Part shown: piece by piece, positions 7,563 through 14,419 of the stretch
Numbering within the stretch: the first letter of the stretch is position 1
How the letters are laid out: each line of letters begins with the position of its first letter
NCBI GenBank assembly: GCA_900546395.1
Contig: URDD01000065.1
Span: forward strand, 1-14,419
DNA: 14,419 nt
Source of the DNA: an uncultured Bacteroidales bacterium
Lineage (GTDB): Bacteria; Bacteroidota; Bacteroidia; Bacteroidales; UBA932
Reading direction: 5' to 3'
Notes under the pieces: model-generated
Databases searched by the model: none
What the model saw: the letters and a program-made list of their open reading frames with translations, nothing else
Told to the model about the DNA's origin: nothing
Translations under genes and position numbers: made by a program

Positions 7563-8561
7563 ATGATTTTTCTTAAATTTGTCTCTATGTTTTGTGTCGT
7601 AAGATATATATATTGCAGTCTAGTTGTGTTGTTTCTGTCATTTGACTTGTATTGTCAGGATAACAGAAAGGTCAATGATGAAAATGACTCTAAATTGGAC
7701 TATTATGAACTGATTTGCGACAGGTGCTTGTCTATGAAGGATGTAGTCTTGTCAGGAGGCAGTGTCAGCCGCCACGAGGCTTCCAGCCTTATAGGAGAAT
7801 TTCTGTCCTTAAACAAGGAAATAAAGGCAGTAATGGAATCTTTGACAGAATCACAGAAAATAAGGTTTGAAAGGATAAGCCTTTGGTTTTCTTCAGGGAA
7901 AAGACCGGCCGCTCTGGATGACAGTCTCGAGCTTGAGAAATTATCCGGACTTTGCCTGCCTGAGTATGCGGAGGTCCTTTATTCCGGATGTGACAGTCTT
8001 TTCTGTAATTTGGAAGATCGGGTCAAATATAGGGATGATATTCTACATGTAGTTACTGATGCCGGAGTGCGGCGCAATAATCAGAAAATAAAATACAGTG
8101 ATTTGAAGTTTCTTGTTACTGTAACTTGTTCTGTTCCCTTGATGTATGGTTTAAGGATAGGAGTATTGAAAGGTAAATTCGGAGGATATCTTGCCGGAAA
8201 GACAGATTTCAGGTCTGTCGGCAGCGAATATAGTTGCACAAGTGACAGCCTGCTTGATAATGGAATGCCTTTTTGGGGCAACGGGGAAATGCATAAAGGA
8301 AGGATGTCTGTTTCTGCAGGATTATTGTATAAGGCTGTGAGATGGCTTGATATATATGCAGGATTAGGTTATGGCTGTAAGAAAGAAACATGGCAGGATA
8401 TAGACGGAAACTGGGCTTTAGTTTCGGATCTTACCTACAAGGGTATTGCGGCAGAGGCTGGAGTGATTGCATCTTTACGGAGATTTTCCGTATCATTAGG
8501 AGTATCGACTGTCGCTTTCCATACTGCCGGACTTGAAGTAGGGCTTGGTATAAATTTTTAA
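7563..8561 (+). CDS. Secreted protein with beta-barrel-like C-terminal domain
   Basis: The 332-residue protein starts with a signal peptide (YIYCSLVVLFLSFDLYC, likely cut near Cys31/Gln32); an alternative start at 7587 would still leave a full signal. The middle (about 40-180) is charged, helical and unrecognised. The last ~145 residues alternate glycine and aromatic residues in amphipathic strands: LRIGVLKGKFGGYLAGKTDF, MSVSAGLLYKAVRWLDIYAGLGYGCKKETW, VSDLTYKGIAAEAGVIASL, ending in VGLGINF with a terminal Phe, as outer-membrane barrel strands do. Similar C-terminal domains occur, from memory, in uncharacterised Bacteroides surface proteins, some with PEGA domains. It is divergent from the kinase and shares its spacer, and is followed after 13 bp by the PurL-like gene. 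A kinase-linked outer-membrane sensor is possible but only inferred. Confidence 0.72.
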   Translation: MIFLKFVSMFCVVRYIYCSLVVLFLSFDLYCQDNRKVNDENDSKLDYYELICDRCLSMKDVVLSGGSVSRHEASSLIGEFLSLNKEIKAVMESLTESQKIRFERISLWFSSGKRPAALDDSLELEKLSGLCLPEYAEVLYSGCDSLFCNLEDRVKYRDDILHVVTDAGVRRNNQKIKYSDLKFLVTVTCSVPLMYGLRIGVLKGKFGGYLAGKTDFRSVGSEYSCTSDSLLDNGMPFWGNGEMHKGRMSVSAGLLYKAVRWLDIYAGLGYGCKKETWQDIDGNWALVSDLTYKGIAAEAGVIASLRRFSVSLGVSTVAFHTAGLEVGLGINF

Positions 8562-8574
8562 ACAGTATCCAGTT

Positions 8575-9759
8575 ATGACGAACGATTCTTCAGTTTTTTA
8601 TTCAGAATATATTATTGATGGTGTAAGGCAGGAACTGACTCCGGCCCAGATATTGGGAGAATGTCTTGCGGACGGATATGTATTGCCTGAAGCACAGACG
8701 GGGATTGTACAGATTGTCGATGAACCGGCCAATCCGGATACCGGGATTTTTCATTATGACCTGACTGGTTGTCAGGAATATTCGGCTGCGGTGAGACAGT
8801 CTATGGATTTGCCGGCGAGAGAGGTGCCGGCGGCTTACTCAGGGGCATTTACCAGACTTTCTATAGCTAAATGCCTGATTGATAATATTTGGGCAAATGG
8901 TCATTTCTCTTTGAATGAAATTACTGTTGATTTGCAGTGGAACTGGAATTGTGAGCCTGTTGGTAATATGGCTTCGTTTTATTTTTCTGTAGAAGCAGCA
9001 GGCCAGTATCTTTATGATCTTGGTGTCAGAGTCCGGAAATGTGTACTGATACCGTCCGAATGCGGAAACAGGTTTTCAGTATGCAGACCGGAAGTATGGC
9101 ACGAGACTTTGGAAGAATCTGTCTCATCTGAAGATGCAGCTGTAGGATTCCAAGCTGATTCAGAAATGACAGACATATTATTGCCTTCCATTGAAAAGAT
9201 ATTTGGTCGTATGTGCGGAGATTCTGTCATCCCTGATGGCAAGACATGGCTTATATATATTCCTTTTGATACTTGTGCATACAGACTCGGAGGTTCGTTA
9301 CTTACAGAAATATTCGGAGAAAACGGAGATCCGGCTCCTGAGATTAGAGATCCTGACTACTTTATAGATTGTTATGAGGTGGTGCGGGAATTGGTTGAGG
9401 ATGGAGTCATATTGAGCGGAGTGACAGTCGCTGACGGTGGCCTTATGGCCGCTTCTGACAATTTTTGCAGCAAAACGGGATGTGAAATCAATGTCAGCGG
9501 CATAGAGTCTGCATATTTAGAGACGGATAAAGTAAGGATATTGTTCTCGGAAGTTCCGGGTGTCCTGGTCCAGATCCGTGACAGCGATTATGACTATGTG
9601 GATTCCCAGTTTCTTCTTCAGGATGTGGCGTATTATCCTGTAGGACAGCCAGATCTGACAGAAAGTTCCGGGGCCAGGATTTCGGAAGGACGGAGACCTG
9701 ATGTATTGTCTATTTTATCGGCCCTGCTTCAGGAGCAGCAGTCAGAGGGTGAAGATTGA
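8575..9759 (+). CDS. PurL/AIR-synthase-related protein, probable pseudoenzyme
   Basis: The 394-residue cytoplasmic protein aligns by eye with the second AIR-synthase-like half of large-form PurL (FGAM synthase). RLSIAKCLIDNIWA...ITVDLQWNWNCEP...FYFSVEAAGQYLYDLGV corresponds to the PurL stretch around SLSANWMWPC...LYxAVxACSDFAIxLGI. KTWLIYIPFDTCAYRLGGSLLTEIFG..GDPAPEIRDPDYF, GVILSGVTVADGGLMAASDNF and ILFSEVPGVLVQI match the AIRS C-terminal subdomain (DISxGGL and LFSExPG motifs). The conserved GKDSLSM segment is replaced by RKCVLIPSECG, and the ammonia-channel and glutaminase parts are absent, so purine synthesis activity is unlikely. It may bind a nucleotide or act as a regulatory remnant. It lies 13 bp after the barrel gene and 49 bp before the PhoH gene, probably in one operon. 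The family assignment is by recognition, not by a search. Confidence 0.7.
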   Translation: MTNDSSVFYSEYIIDGVRQELTPAQILGECLADGYVLPEAQTGIVQIVDEPANPDTGIFHYDLTGCQEYSAAVRQSMDLPAREVPAAYSGAFTRLSIAKCLIDNIWANGHFSLNEITVDLQWNWNCEPVGNMASFYFSVEAAGQYLYDLGVRVRKCVLIPSECGNRFSVCRPEVWHETLEESVSSEDAAVGFQADSEMTDILLPSIEKIFGRMCGDSVIPDGKTWLIYIPFDTCAYRLGGSLLTEIFGENGDPAPEIRDPDYFIDCYEVVRELVEDGVILSGVTVADGGLMAASDNFCSKTGCEINVSGIESAYLETDKVRILFSEVPGVLVQIRDSDYDYVDSQFLLQDVAYYPVGQPDLTESSGARISEGRRPDVLSILSALLQEQQSEGED

Positions 9760-9808
9760 CAGTGTTGCAGGGAGCATGTTTGAAACTACATTTTTAATAA
9801 CGCAAGAT

Positions 9809-11191
9809 ATGGCACGATACGCTAATATTCCGGAAAAGGGACAGAAAGGCAAACAGCCCAAGATATTTGTGCTTGATACAAATATTATATTGCATGACTA
9901 TAAGGCCATAAGGCATTTCCAGGAAAATGACATAGTGATTCCTGTGGCTGTCCTTGAAGAACTGGACAAATTCAAAAAGGGTAATGATGCGCTCAGCTTC
10001 AATGCCAGAGGGTTTATGAGAGAGATTGACAAACTGTCTGACCGCAGGATGTTCGGAGAGGAAGGTGTTCCGATAGGCAGGAATCTGGGAAGCCTTAAGG
10101 TGGAACTTTTCCATCCTTTCCCTGATCATTTGAAAGACTGTTTTCAGGATGATACCCAGGACCACAGGATTCTTGCAACTGCAATGTGGGTAAAATCCCG
10201 GTATCCGGACCGCTTTGTCGCTCTTGTTACCAAGGATGTGAATCTCAGGATGAAGGCAAAGGCTGTCGGTATGGAGGCCCAGGATTATCTGACTGACAGA
10301 ATAGAAGAGTCAAAGGTAGAATATACGAAGAATGAAGTTATTATAAAGGAAGATTTGCCTCAGGATAAAATACAGAGCCTTGCTTACGGGCAGGGCGGGC
10401 TTGACTATAAGGATGTGGCGGATGAAAAACCTAAGCCTAACCAGCTTTATAAGTTCAGGTGGCAGAAGGGGGAGACATCTTATTCTTCTTGTGCAAGATA
10501 TGACGAAGCTTCCGGAAAAATACTTCTGGTCAAGGACAGATATGCATATGGTATTTCTCCGAGAAATGACGAGCAGAAATTTGCTATGGATGCCTGTCTG
10601 AATCCATCAATAAAACTTGTTTCCCTTACAGGTGGTGCCGGCACTGGAAAGACTTTGATCGCATTGGCTTCAGCTCTGGAGCAGGAAAAGGATTATGACC
10701 AGATTATTCTTACCAGACCTACTGTTATACTCGGTAATCAGGATATAGGTTTTCTTCCAGGTGACCAGAAAAGCAAGATGGGGCCGTTTGTCCAGCCGTT
10801 GCTGGACAATCTGAATGTTATCAGGAATTGTTTCAAGCCGGGGAGCAGACAGGCTGCCAAGATTGATGCCATGATCAAGGATGAAAAACTTCTCATATCT
10901 CCTTTGGCATATATAAGAGGCAGAAGTCTTGGAAAAGTATATTTTATAATCGACGAGGCCCAGAACCTGACCCCGCATGAAATAAAGACTATAATTACCC
11001 GTGCCGGTGAAGGTACCAAGATAGTGTTTACAGGTGATATTTTCCAGATAGACCAGCCGTATCTTGACATTTATTCCAATGGTTTGACTCACTTGGGGGA
11101 AAAGATGTCAGGTCAGAAACTTTTTGAGCATGTCAATCTGAAAAAAGGTGAAAGAAGTGAACTTTCGGATATTGCGAGCAAATTGTTGTAA
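9809..11191 (+). CDS. PhoH family protein: N-terminal PIN domain fused to PhoH ATPase
   Basis: From the ATG at 9809 the protein is 460 residues. Frames that start earlier (ATG 9701 or 9776) would overlap or crowd the preceding gene and add only unmatched sequence, whereas MARYANIPEKGQ is a typical N-terminus. The PIN domain (about 18-150) begins FVLDTNIILHD with the metal-binding Asp23, followed by VLEELDKFKKG and DDTQDHRILATA, then LVTKDVNLRMKA. The PhoH ATPase (about 255-460) has Walker A GGAGTGKT at 275-282 (Lys281) and Walker B IIDEAQ with Asp382-Glu383, then VFTGDIFQID. PIN domains cleave RNA, and PIN-PhoH proteins are considered ATP-driven RNA helicase/nucleases (PhoH2/YlaK type). It follows the PurL-like gene by 49 bp and is about 128 bp upstream of ppdK. 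Key residues of both domains are intact. Confidence 0.92.
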   Translation: MARYANIPEKGQKGKQPKIFVLDTNIILHDYKAIRHFQENDIVIPVAVLEELDKFKKGNDALSFNARGFMREIDKLSDRRMFGEEGVPIGRNLGSLKVELFHPFPDHLKDCFQDDTQDHRILATAMWVKSRYPDRFVALVTKDVNLRMKAKAVGMEAQDYLTDRIEESKVEYTKNEVIIKEDLPQDKIQSLAYGQGGLDYKDVADEKPKPNQLYKFRWQKGETSYSSCARYDEASGKILLVKDRYAYGISPRNDEQKFAMDACLNPSIKLVSLTGGAGTGKTLIALASALEQEKDYDQIILTRPTVILGNQDIGFLPGDQKSKMGPFVQPLLDNLNVIRNCFKPGSRQAAKIDAMIKDEKLLISPLAYIRGRSLGKVYFIIDEAQNLTPHEIKTIITRAGEGTKIVFTGDIFQIDQPYLDIYSNGLTHLGEKMSGQKLFEHVNLKKGERSELSDIASKLL

Positions 11192-11198
11192 TATTACA

Positions 11199-11229
11199 TC
11201 TGAAATGTGAAAAAATATTAGTAAATTCG
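11199..11229 (+). promoter_or_regulatory. Candidate promoter for ppdK
   Basis: TCTG at 11199-11202 and TAAATTCG at 11222-11229 are separated by 19 bp, each one mismatch from the Bacteroidota consensus (TTTG, 19-21 bp, TAnnTTTG). Transcription would start near 11236, leaving a leader of about 84 nt before the ATG at 11320. No Shine-Dalgarno sequence is seen in the AT-rich leader, as is common in this phylum. Confidence 0.35.
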
Positions 11230-11268
11230 CGCCGATTGCTTATCAACCGGCGTGGATTTGCCGTTTTT
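11228..11268 (+). terminator. Overlapping hairpins between the PhoH gene and ppdK, possible terminator
   Basis: Two hairpins compete for the same bases. A 7-bp stem with one G-U pair joins 11228-11234 to 11248-11254 around a 13-nt loop. A 4-bp stem joins CGGC at 11248-11251 to GCCG at 11260-11263, immediately followed by five T residues (11264-11268). The second could be a weak intrinsic terminator for the PhoH transcript. The first overlaps the candidate ppdK -7 element, so both readings cannot hold in one transcript. Confidence 0.3.
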
Positions 11269-11319
11269 ACTTTAGTGGAAATAGTTTTTTCTGAAAATAT
11301 ATTATAAATACTTTTTATT

Positions 11320-14046
11320 ATGGATAACAACAAGAAAAGAGTTTACCGTTTCGGAGGCAAGGATGCTGAAGGAGACGGGACAATGCGTAATCTGCTTGGC
11401 GGAAAGGGTGCGAACCTCGCTGAAATGTGTAAGCTCAACATACCTGTACCTGCAGGGTTTACCATTACGACTGAGTGCTGTGCTGAATATTACGCTCTGG
11501 GCGGAGGATATAATGATGCTTTGAAAGCTGAAGTTAAAGAGGCTATGAAGGCTACTGAGGCTATTATGGGCAAGAAATTCGGTGACAAGAACGATCCTCT
11601 TCTCGTAAGCTGCCGTTCAGGTGCCAGAAGCTCAATGCCTGGAATGATGGATACTATCCTTAATATCGGTCTTTGTTCAGAGACCATTCCAGGTATGATA
11701 AAGAAGACTGACAATCCTCGTTTTGTATATGATGCATACCGCCGTCTTATCATGATGTACTCTGATGTCGTTATGGAGAAGGCAGAAGGTATCGAGCCTG
11801 CGGACGGACAGGGTATCCGCCAGCAGCTTGACAGAATGATGGAAGAGCTTAAGGAAGCCAAGGGATATGCTTCAGATACAGACATTACAGCAGATGAACT
11901 CAAGGATCTCTGCGAGAAATTCAAAGTAAGGGTAAAGGAAGTCCTCGGTGTTGATTTCCCTGATTCTGCAGAGGCCCAGCTTTGGGGCTCTATCGGAGGC
12001 GTATTCAAGTCATGGAACGGAAAGAGGGCTATCGCATACAGGAAAATCGAAGGTATTCCGGATGACTGGGGTACAGCCGTAAACGTTCAGTCAATGGTAT
12101 TCGGAAATATGGGCAGCACATCTGCTACAGGTGTGGCTTTCTCAAGAAACCCTGCAAACGGTGACAACCGTTTCTACGGCGAGTGGCTTATCAACGCTCA
12201 GGGAGAGGATGTCGTTGCAGGTATCCGTACCCCTAACCCTCTTAACGAGGCTACAAAGAACCCTCACAACGAGCATCTCCAGTCTCTCGAGAAAGCTATG
12301 CCTGAGGTTTACAAGGAGCTTGACGCTATCCGTATCCACCTTGAGGATCACTTCAAGGATATGCAGGACATCGAGTTTACTATACAGGACGGAAAACTCT
12401 GGATGCTTCAGTGCCGTATAGGAAAGAGGACAGGTCTTGCAGCCCTCAATATGGCAATGGATATGATTGAAGAGGGAATGATAGACGAGAAGACAGCTGT
12501 AATGAGAGTTTCTCCTGCACAGCTTGACGAGATCCTCCATCCTATCCTTGACCCGGCTTCAGAGAAAAAGGCAAAGGTCGTAGCTGCAGGTCTTCCTGCT
12601 TCTCCGGGTGGAGCCGTAGGTAAAATCGTCTTTACTTCAGAGGCTGCCATGGCTGCTGCCGCAAAGGGCGAAAGCACTATTCTCGTAAGAGAGGAGACTT
12701 CTCCTGAGGATGTTGAGGGTATGAGGGCTGCTGCCGGTATCCTTACTCAGAGAGGAGGTATGACTTCACACGCTGCCCTTGTGGCCCGCGGTTGGGGCAA
12801 GTGCTGTATCGTAGGATGCGACGCTCTTCTTATTGATCTTGAGAATAAAGTACTTAAACTCAAAAATTCAGACAAGCAGTTCCATGAGGGTGATATGCTG
12901 AGTCTTAACGGAGCAAAGGGTTATGTTTATGATACAGCTATTGACACAATGGATGCATCTGACAACCCTCGTTTCGTACAGTTCATGAATATTGTTGACA
13001 AGTTCCGTACACTCGGTGTAAGGACAAATGCAGATACTCCTGAAGATGCAGAGCGCGCTATCAGTTTCGGAGCCGAGGGTATCGGACTCTTCCGTATCGA
13101 GCATATGTTCTATGGAAAGAATTCAGAGACTCCGCTTGCAAAACTCCGCAAGATGATTCTTTCCAAGACTGATGACGAAAGAAGGGCTGCTCTTGCAGAG
13201 CTTGAGCCATATATCAAGGGTGCTGTCAAGGGTACTATGAAGGTTATGGACGGCAAGCCGGTGACGTTCAGACTTCTGGATCCGCCTCTTCATGAGTTCG
13301 TTCCTCAGTCTCACGACAAGAGAGAGGAGCTTGCAAATGAGCTTGGAATCAGTGAGGGTGAAATCGAGAAGAGAGGTGAGTCACTCCACGAGGTCAATCC
13401 TATGATGGGTCACCGCGGAGTGCGTCTTCACATCACTTATCCTATGATTTCAGAAACTCAGTTCAGGGCTATCTTCACTGCAGCCGCAGAACTTATCGCT
13501 GAAGGATGTCACCCTATGCCTGAGATCATGGTCCCTGTGACTATTTCAGAGCGTGAGCTCCGTTTCCAGAAAGCTATCTGCGAAAAGGTAAAAGCTGAGG
13601 TTGAGGCTACTACAAACCAGCATATCAACTATATGTTCGGTACTATGATCGAGATTCCTCGTGCAGCTCTTACTGCAGACAGGATGGCAAGAACTGCACA
13701 GTTCTTCTCATTCGGTACCAACGACTTGACTCAGATGACATTCGGTTTCTCACGTGATGACGTAGGAACTTTCATGGGTGACTATCTCGGCAATAAGATT
13801 CTTGATGCTGATCCGTTCAAGACTCTTGATACCAAGTCTGTAGGCAAGCTTGTGAACCACGCTGTCATCGAAGGCCGTCATACCAAGGCTGACTTGAAGT
13901 GCGGTATCTGCGGCGAGCACGGCGGTGATCCTGCTTCAGTAGAGTTCTGCTACAAGATAGGACTGAACTATGTGTCTTGTTCACCGTTCCGCGTTCCTAT
14001 CGCAAGACTTGCTGCGGCGCAGGCTGCCATCAAGGCTGAAAAGTAA
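11320..14046 (+). CDS. ppdK: Pyruvate, phosphate dikinase
   Basis: The 908-residue protein is a full-length PPDK, which interconverts pyruvate + ATP + phosphate and PEP + AMP + pyrophosphate in the cytoplasm and, in anaerobes, can run in the glycolytic direction. The N-terminal ATP-binding part (about 1-370) starts YRFGGKDAEGD and holds LLGGKGANLAEM and SCRSGARSSMPGMMDT. The swivelling phosphohistidine domain carries GGMTSHAALVARGWGKCC with catalytic His484 and the neighbouring Thr482 that regulatory proteins modify in other PPDKs. The C-terminal PEP/pyruvate TIM barrel (about 545-905) has GIGLFRIEHMF, LLDPPLHEF, FGTNDLTQMTFGFSRDD and the catalytic Cys887 in YVSCSPFRVPIARLAAAQA. Codon use is more biased (GCT, AAG, CGT) than in the surface genes, as expected for a highly expressed gene. 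The stop codon lies in the loop of a long hairpin and the last codons start the downstream repeat array. Confidence 0.98.
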   Translation: MDNNKKRVYRFGGKDAEGDGTMRNLLGGKGANLAEMCKLNIPVPAGFTITTECCAEYYALGGGYNDALKAEVKEAMKATEAIMGKKFGDKNDPLLVSCRSGARSSMPGMMDTILNIGLCSETIPGMIKKTDNPRFVYDAYRRLIMMYSDVVMEKAEGIEPADGQGIRQQLDRMMEELKEAKGYASDTDITADELKDLCEKFKVRVKEVLGVDFPDSAEAQLWGSIGGVFKSWNGKRAIAYRKIEGIPDDWGTAVNVQSMVFGNMGSTSATGVAFSRNPANGDNRFYGEWLINAQGEDVVAGIRTPNPLNEATKNPHNEHLQSLEKAMPEVYKELDAIRIHLEDHFKDMQDIEFTIQDGKLWMLQCRIGKRTGLAALNMAMDMIEEGMIDEKTAVMRVSPAQLDEILHPILDPASEKKAKVVAAGLPASPGGAVGKIVFTSEAAMAAAAKGESTILVREETSPEDVEGMRAAAGILTQRGGMTSHAALVARGWGKCCIVGCDALLIDLENKVLKLKNSDKQFHEGDMLSLNGAKGYVYDTAIDTMDASDNPRFVQFMNIVDKFRTLGVRTNADTPEDAERAISFGAEGIGLFRIEHMFYGKNSETPLAKLRKMILSKTDDERRAALAELEPYIKGAVKGTMKVMDGKPVTFRLLDPPLHEFVPQSHDKREELANELGISEGEIEKRGESLHEVNPMMGHRGVRLHITYPMISETQFRAIFTAAAELIAEGCHPMPEIMVPVTISERELRFQKAICEKVKAEVEATTNQHINYMFGTMIEIPRAALTADRMARTAQFFSFGTNDLTQMTFGFSRDDVGTFMGDYLGNKILDADPFKTLDTKSVGKLVNHAVIEGRHTKADLKCGICGEHGGDPASVEFCYKIGLNYVSCSPFRVPIARLAAAQAAIKAEK

Positions 14047-14065
14047 TTTCAGCCTTGATGCAGCC
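14022..14065 (+). terminator. Long hairpin spanning the ppdK stop codon
   Basis: Arms 14028-14041 and 14047-14060 are perfectly complementary over 14 bp with the loop AGTAA. After one bulged C (14027), 14022-14026 pairs with 14061-14065 for 5 more bp. The TAA stop (14044-14046) sits in the loop. No T tract follows, so it is not a classic intrinsic terminator, but it could stabilise the mRNA 3' end or promote release together with the hairpins downstream. Confidence 0.5.
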
Positions 14066-14419
14066 CGCAGGGTCTCAACCCCCTGCACCCCCTTAGGGGG
14101 AATGGCGTGCTCCGCACGGAGGGCAGAAGCCCTCTTGTCGCGTTGCTCCGTTGCTGAAAAGTAATTTCAGCCTTGATGCAGCCCGCAGGGTCTCAACCCC
14201 CTGCACCCCCTATTAGGGGGATTGGCGTGCTCCGCACGGAGGGCAGAAGCCCTCTTGTCGCGTTGCTCCGTTGCTGAAAAGTAATTTCAGCCTTGATGCA
14301 GCCCGCAGGGTCTCAACCCCCTGCACCCCCTATTAGGGGGATTGGCGTGCTCCGCACGGAGGGCAGAAGCCCTCTTGTCGCGTTGCTCCGTTGCTGAAAA
14401 GTAATTTCAGCCTTGATGC
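14035..14419. repeat. Tandem array of 118-120-bp multi-hairpin units downstream of ppdK
   Basis: Units begin with GCTGAAAAGTAATTTCAG at 14035, 14153, 14273 and 14393, giving lengths 118, 120 and 120 bp plus a partial unit cut by the window end. Units 2 and 3 are identical. Unit 1 differs by lacking TA in the loop between C5 and G5, and by AATGG instead of ATTGG just after. Each unit folds into consecutive small stems, given here for unit 2: GCTGAAA/TTTCAGC (14153-14171), GCAGGG/CCCTGC (14185-14204), CCCCC/GGGGG (14206-14220), CGTGC/GCACG (14226-14238) and GAGGGC/GCCCTC (14239-14254). No gene is seen in this stretch; a short open frame across unit 1 is a by-product of the repeat. Confidence 0.92.

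Noticed and set aside
9701..9808. Longer PhoH start at 9701 or 9776
   Set aside because: The 9701 start overlaps the preceding gene by 59 bp in another frame, and the extra residues do not resemble PIN-PhoH N-termini; 9809 fits the family better.
12142..12540. 132-residue - strand frame inside ppdK
   Set aside because: It is antisense to the highly conserved PPDK coding region, with no initiation signal or family resemblance.
13970..14164. 64-residue + frame across the ppdK end and the first repeat unit
   Set aside because: It overlaps ppdK in another frame and ends in the repeat; it arises from repeat composition and has no protein-like features.
14043..14419. CRISPR array as explanation of the downstream repeats
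   Set aside because: The 118-120-bp units are directly adjacent with no unique spacers, and no cas gene is present.

Overview
This window looks like a chromosomal segment of a gut-type member of the order Bacteroidales (Bacteroidota). The evidence is a fimbrillin-like (Mfa-type) lipoprotein, a BspA-type leucine-rich repeat protein with BACON and M64 peptidase domains, tandem extracellular domains on lipoproteins, a PIN-PhoH ATPase, a pyruvate phosphate dikinase, and a TAnnTTTG -7 promoter element of the Bacteroidota type. The genus cannot be fixed from the sequence.

Region 1 (1-6325, + strand) is a tightly packed surface-protein operon. Its first gene is cut by the window edge and encodes a fusion of a fimbrillin-like domain, a BspA leucine-rich repeat array, a BACON domain and an M64 metallopeptidase domain. 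Next come a separate fimbrillin-like lipoprotein paralogous to the first domain of that fusion, a lipoprotein made of repeated Ig/FN3-like domains with Pro/Glu linkers, and a small cytoplasmic protein whose start codon directly follows the previous stop. The set reads as a cell-surface adhesive and proteolytic module plus a possible regulator.

Region 2 (6330-8561) holds a divergent pair: a membrane-anchored Hanks-type Ser/Thr kinase on the - strand with a shortened C-lobe, and a secreted protein with a beta-barrel-like C-terminus on the + strand. The 180-bp spacer carries a G10 tract, a perfect TAnnTTTG element for the kinase and, just downstream of it, a 17-bp perfect palindrome that looks like an operator. 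The kinase gene ends 4 bp from the end of region 1.

Region 3 (8575-11191) continues downstream of the barrel protein with a divergent protein resembling the second synthetase half of PurL (FGAM synthase), probably a pseudoenzyme, and a PIN-PhoH ATPase.

Region 4 (11320-14419) is ppdK, the most conserved gene here. Its stop codon lies in the loop of a 19-bp hairpin. From its last four codons onward runs a tandem array of 118-120-bp units, each built of five small hairpins, which continues past the window end.

The most unusual items are the fimbrillin/LRR/BACON/M64 fusion with its HExxxH motif and AT-rich LRR core, the PurL-half pseudoenzyme, the kinase promoter/palindrome/G-tract cluster, and the multi-hairpin tandem repeat fused to the 3' end of ppdK.
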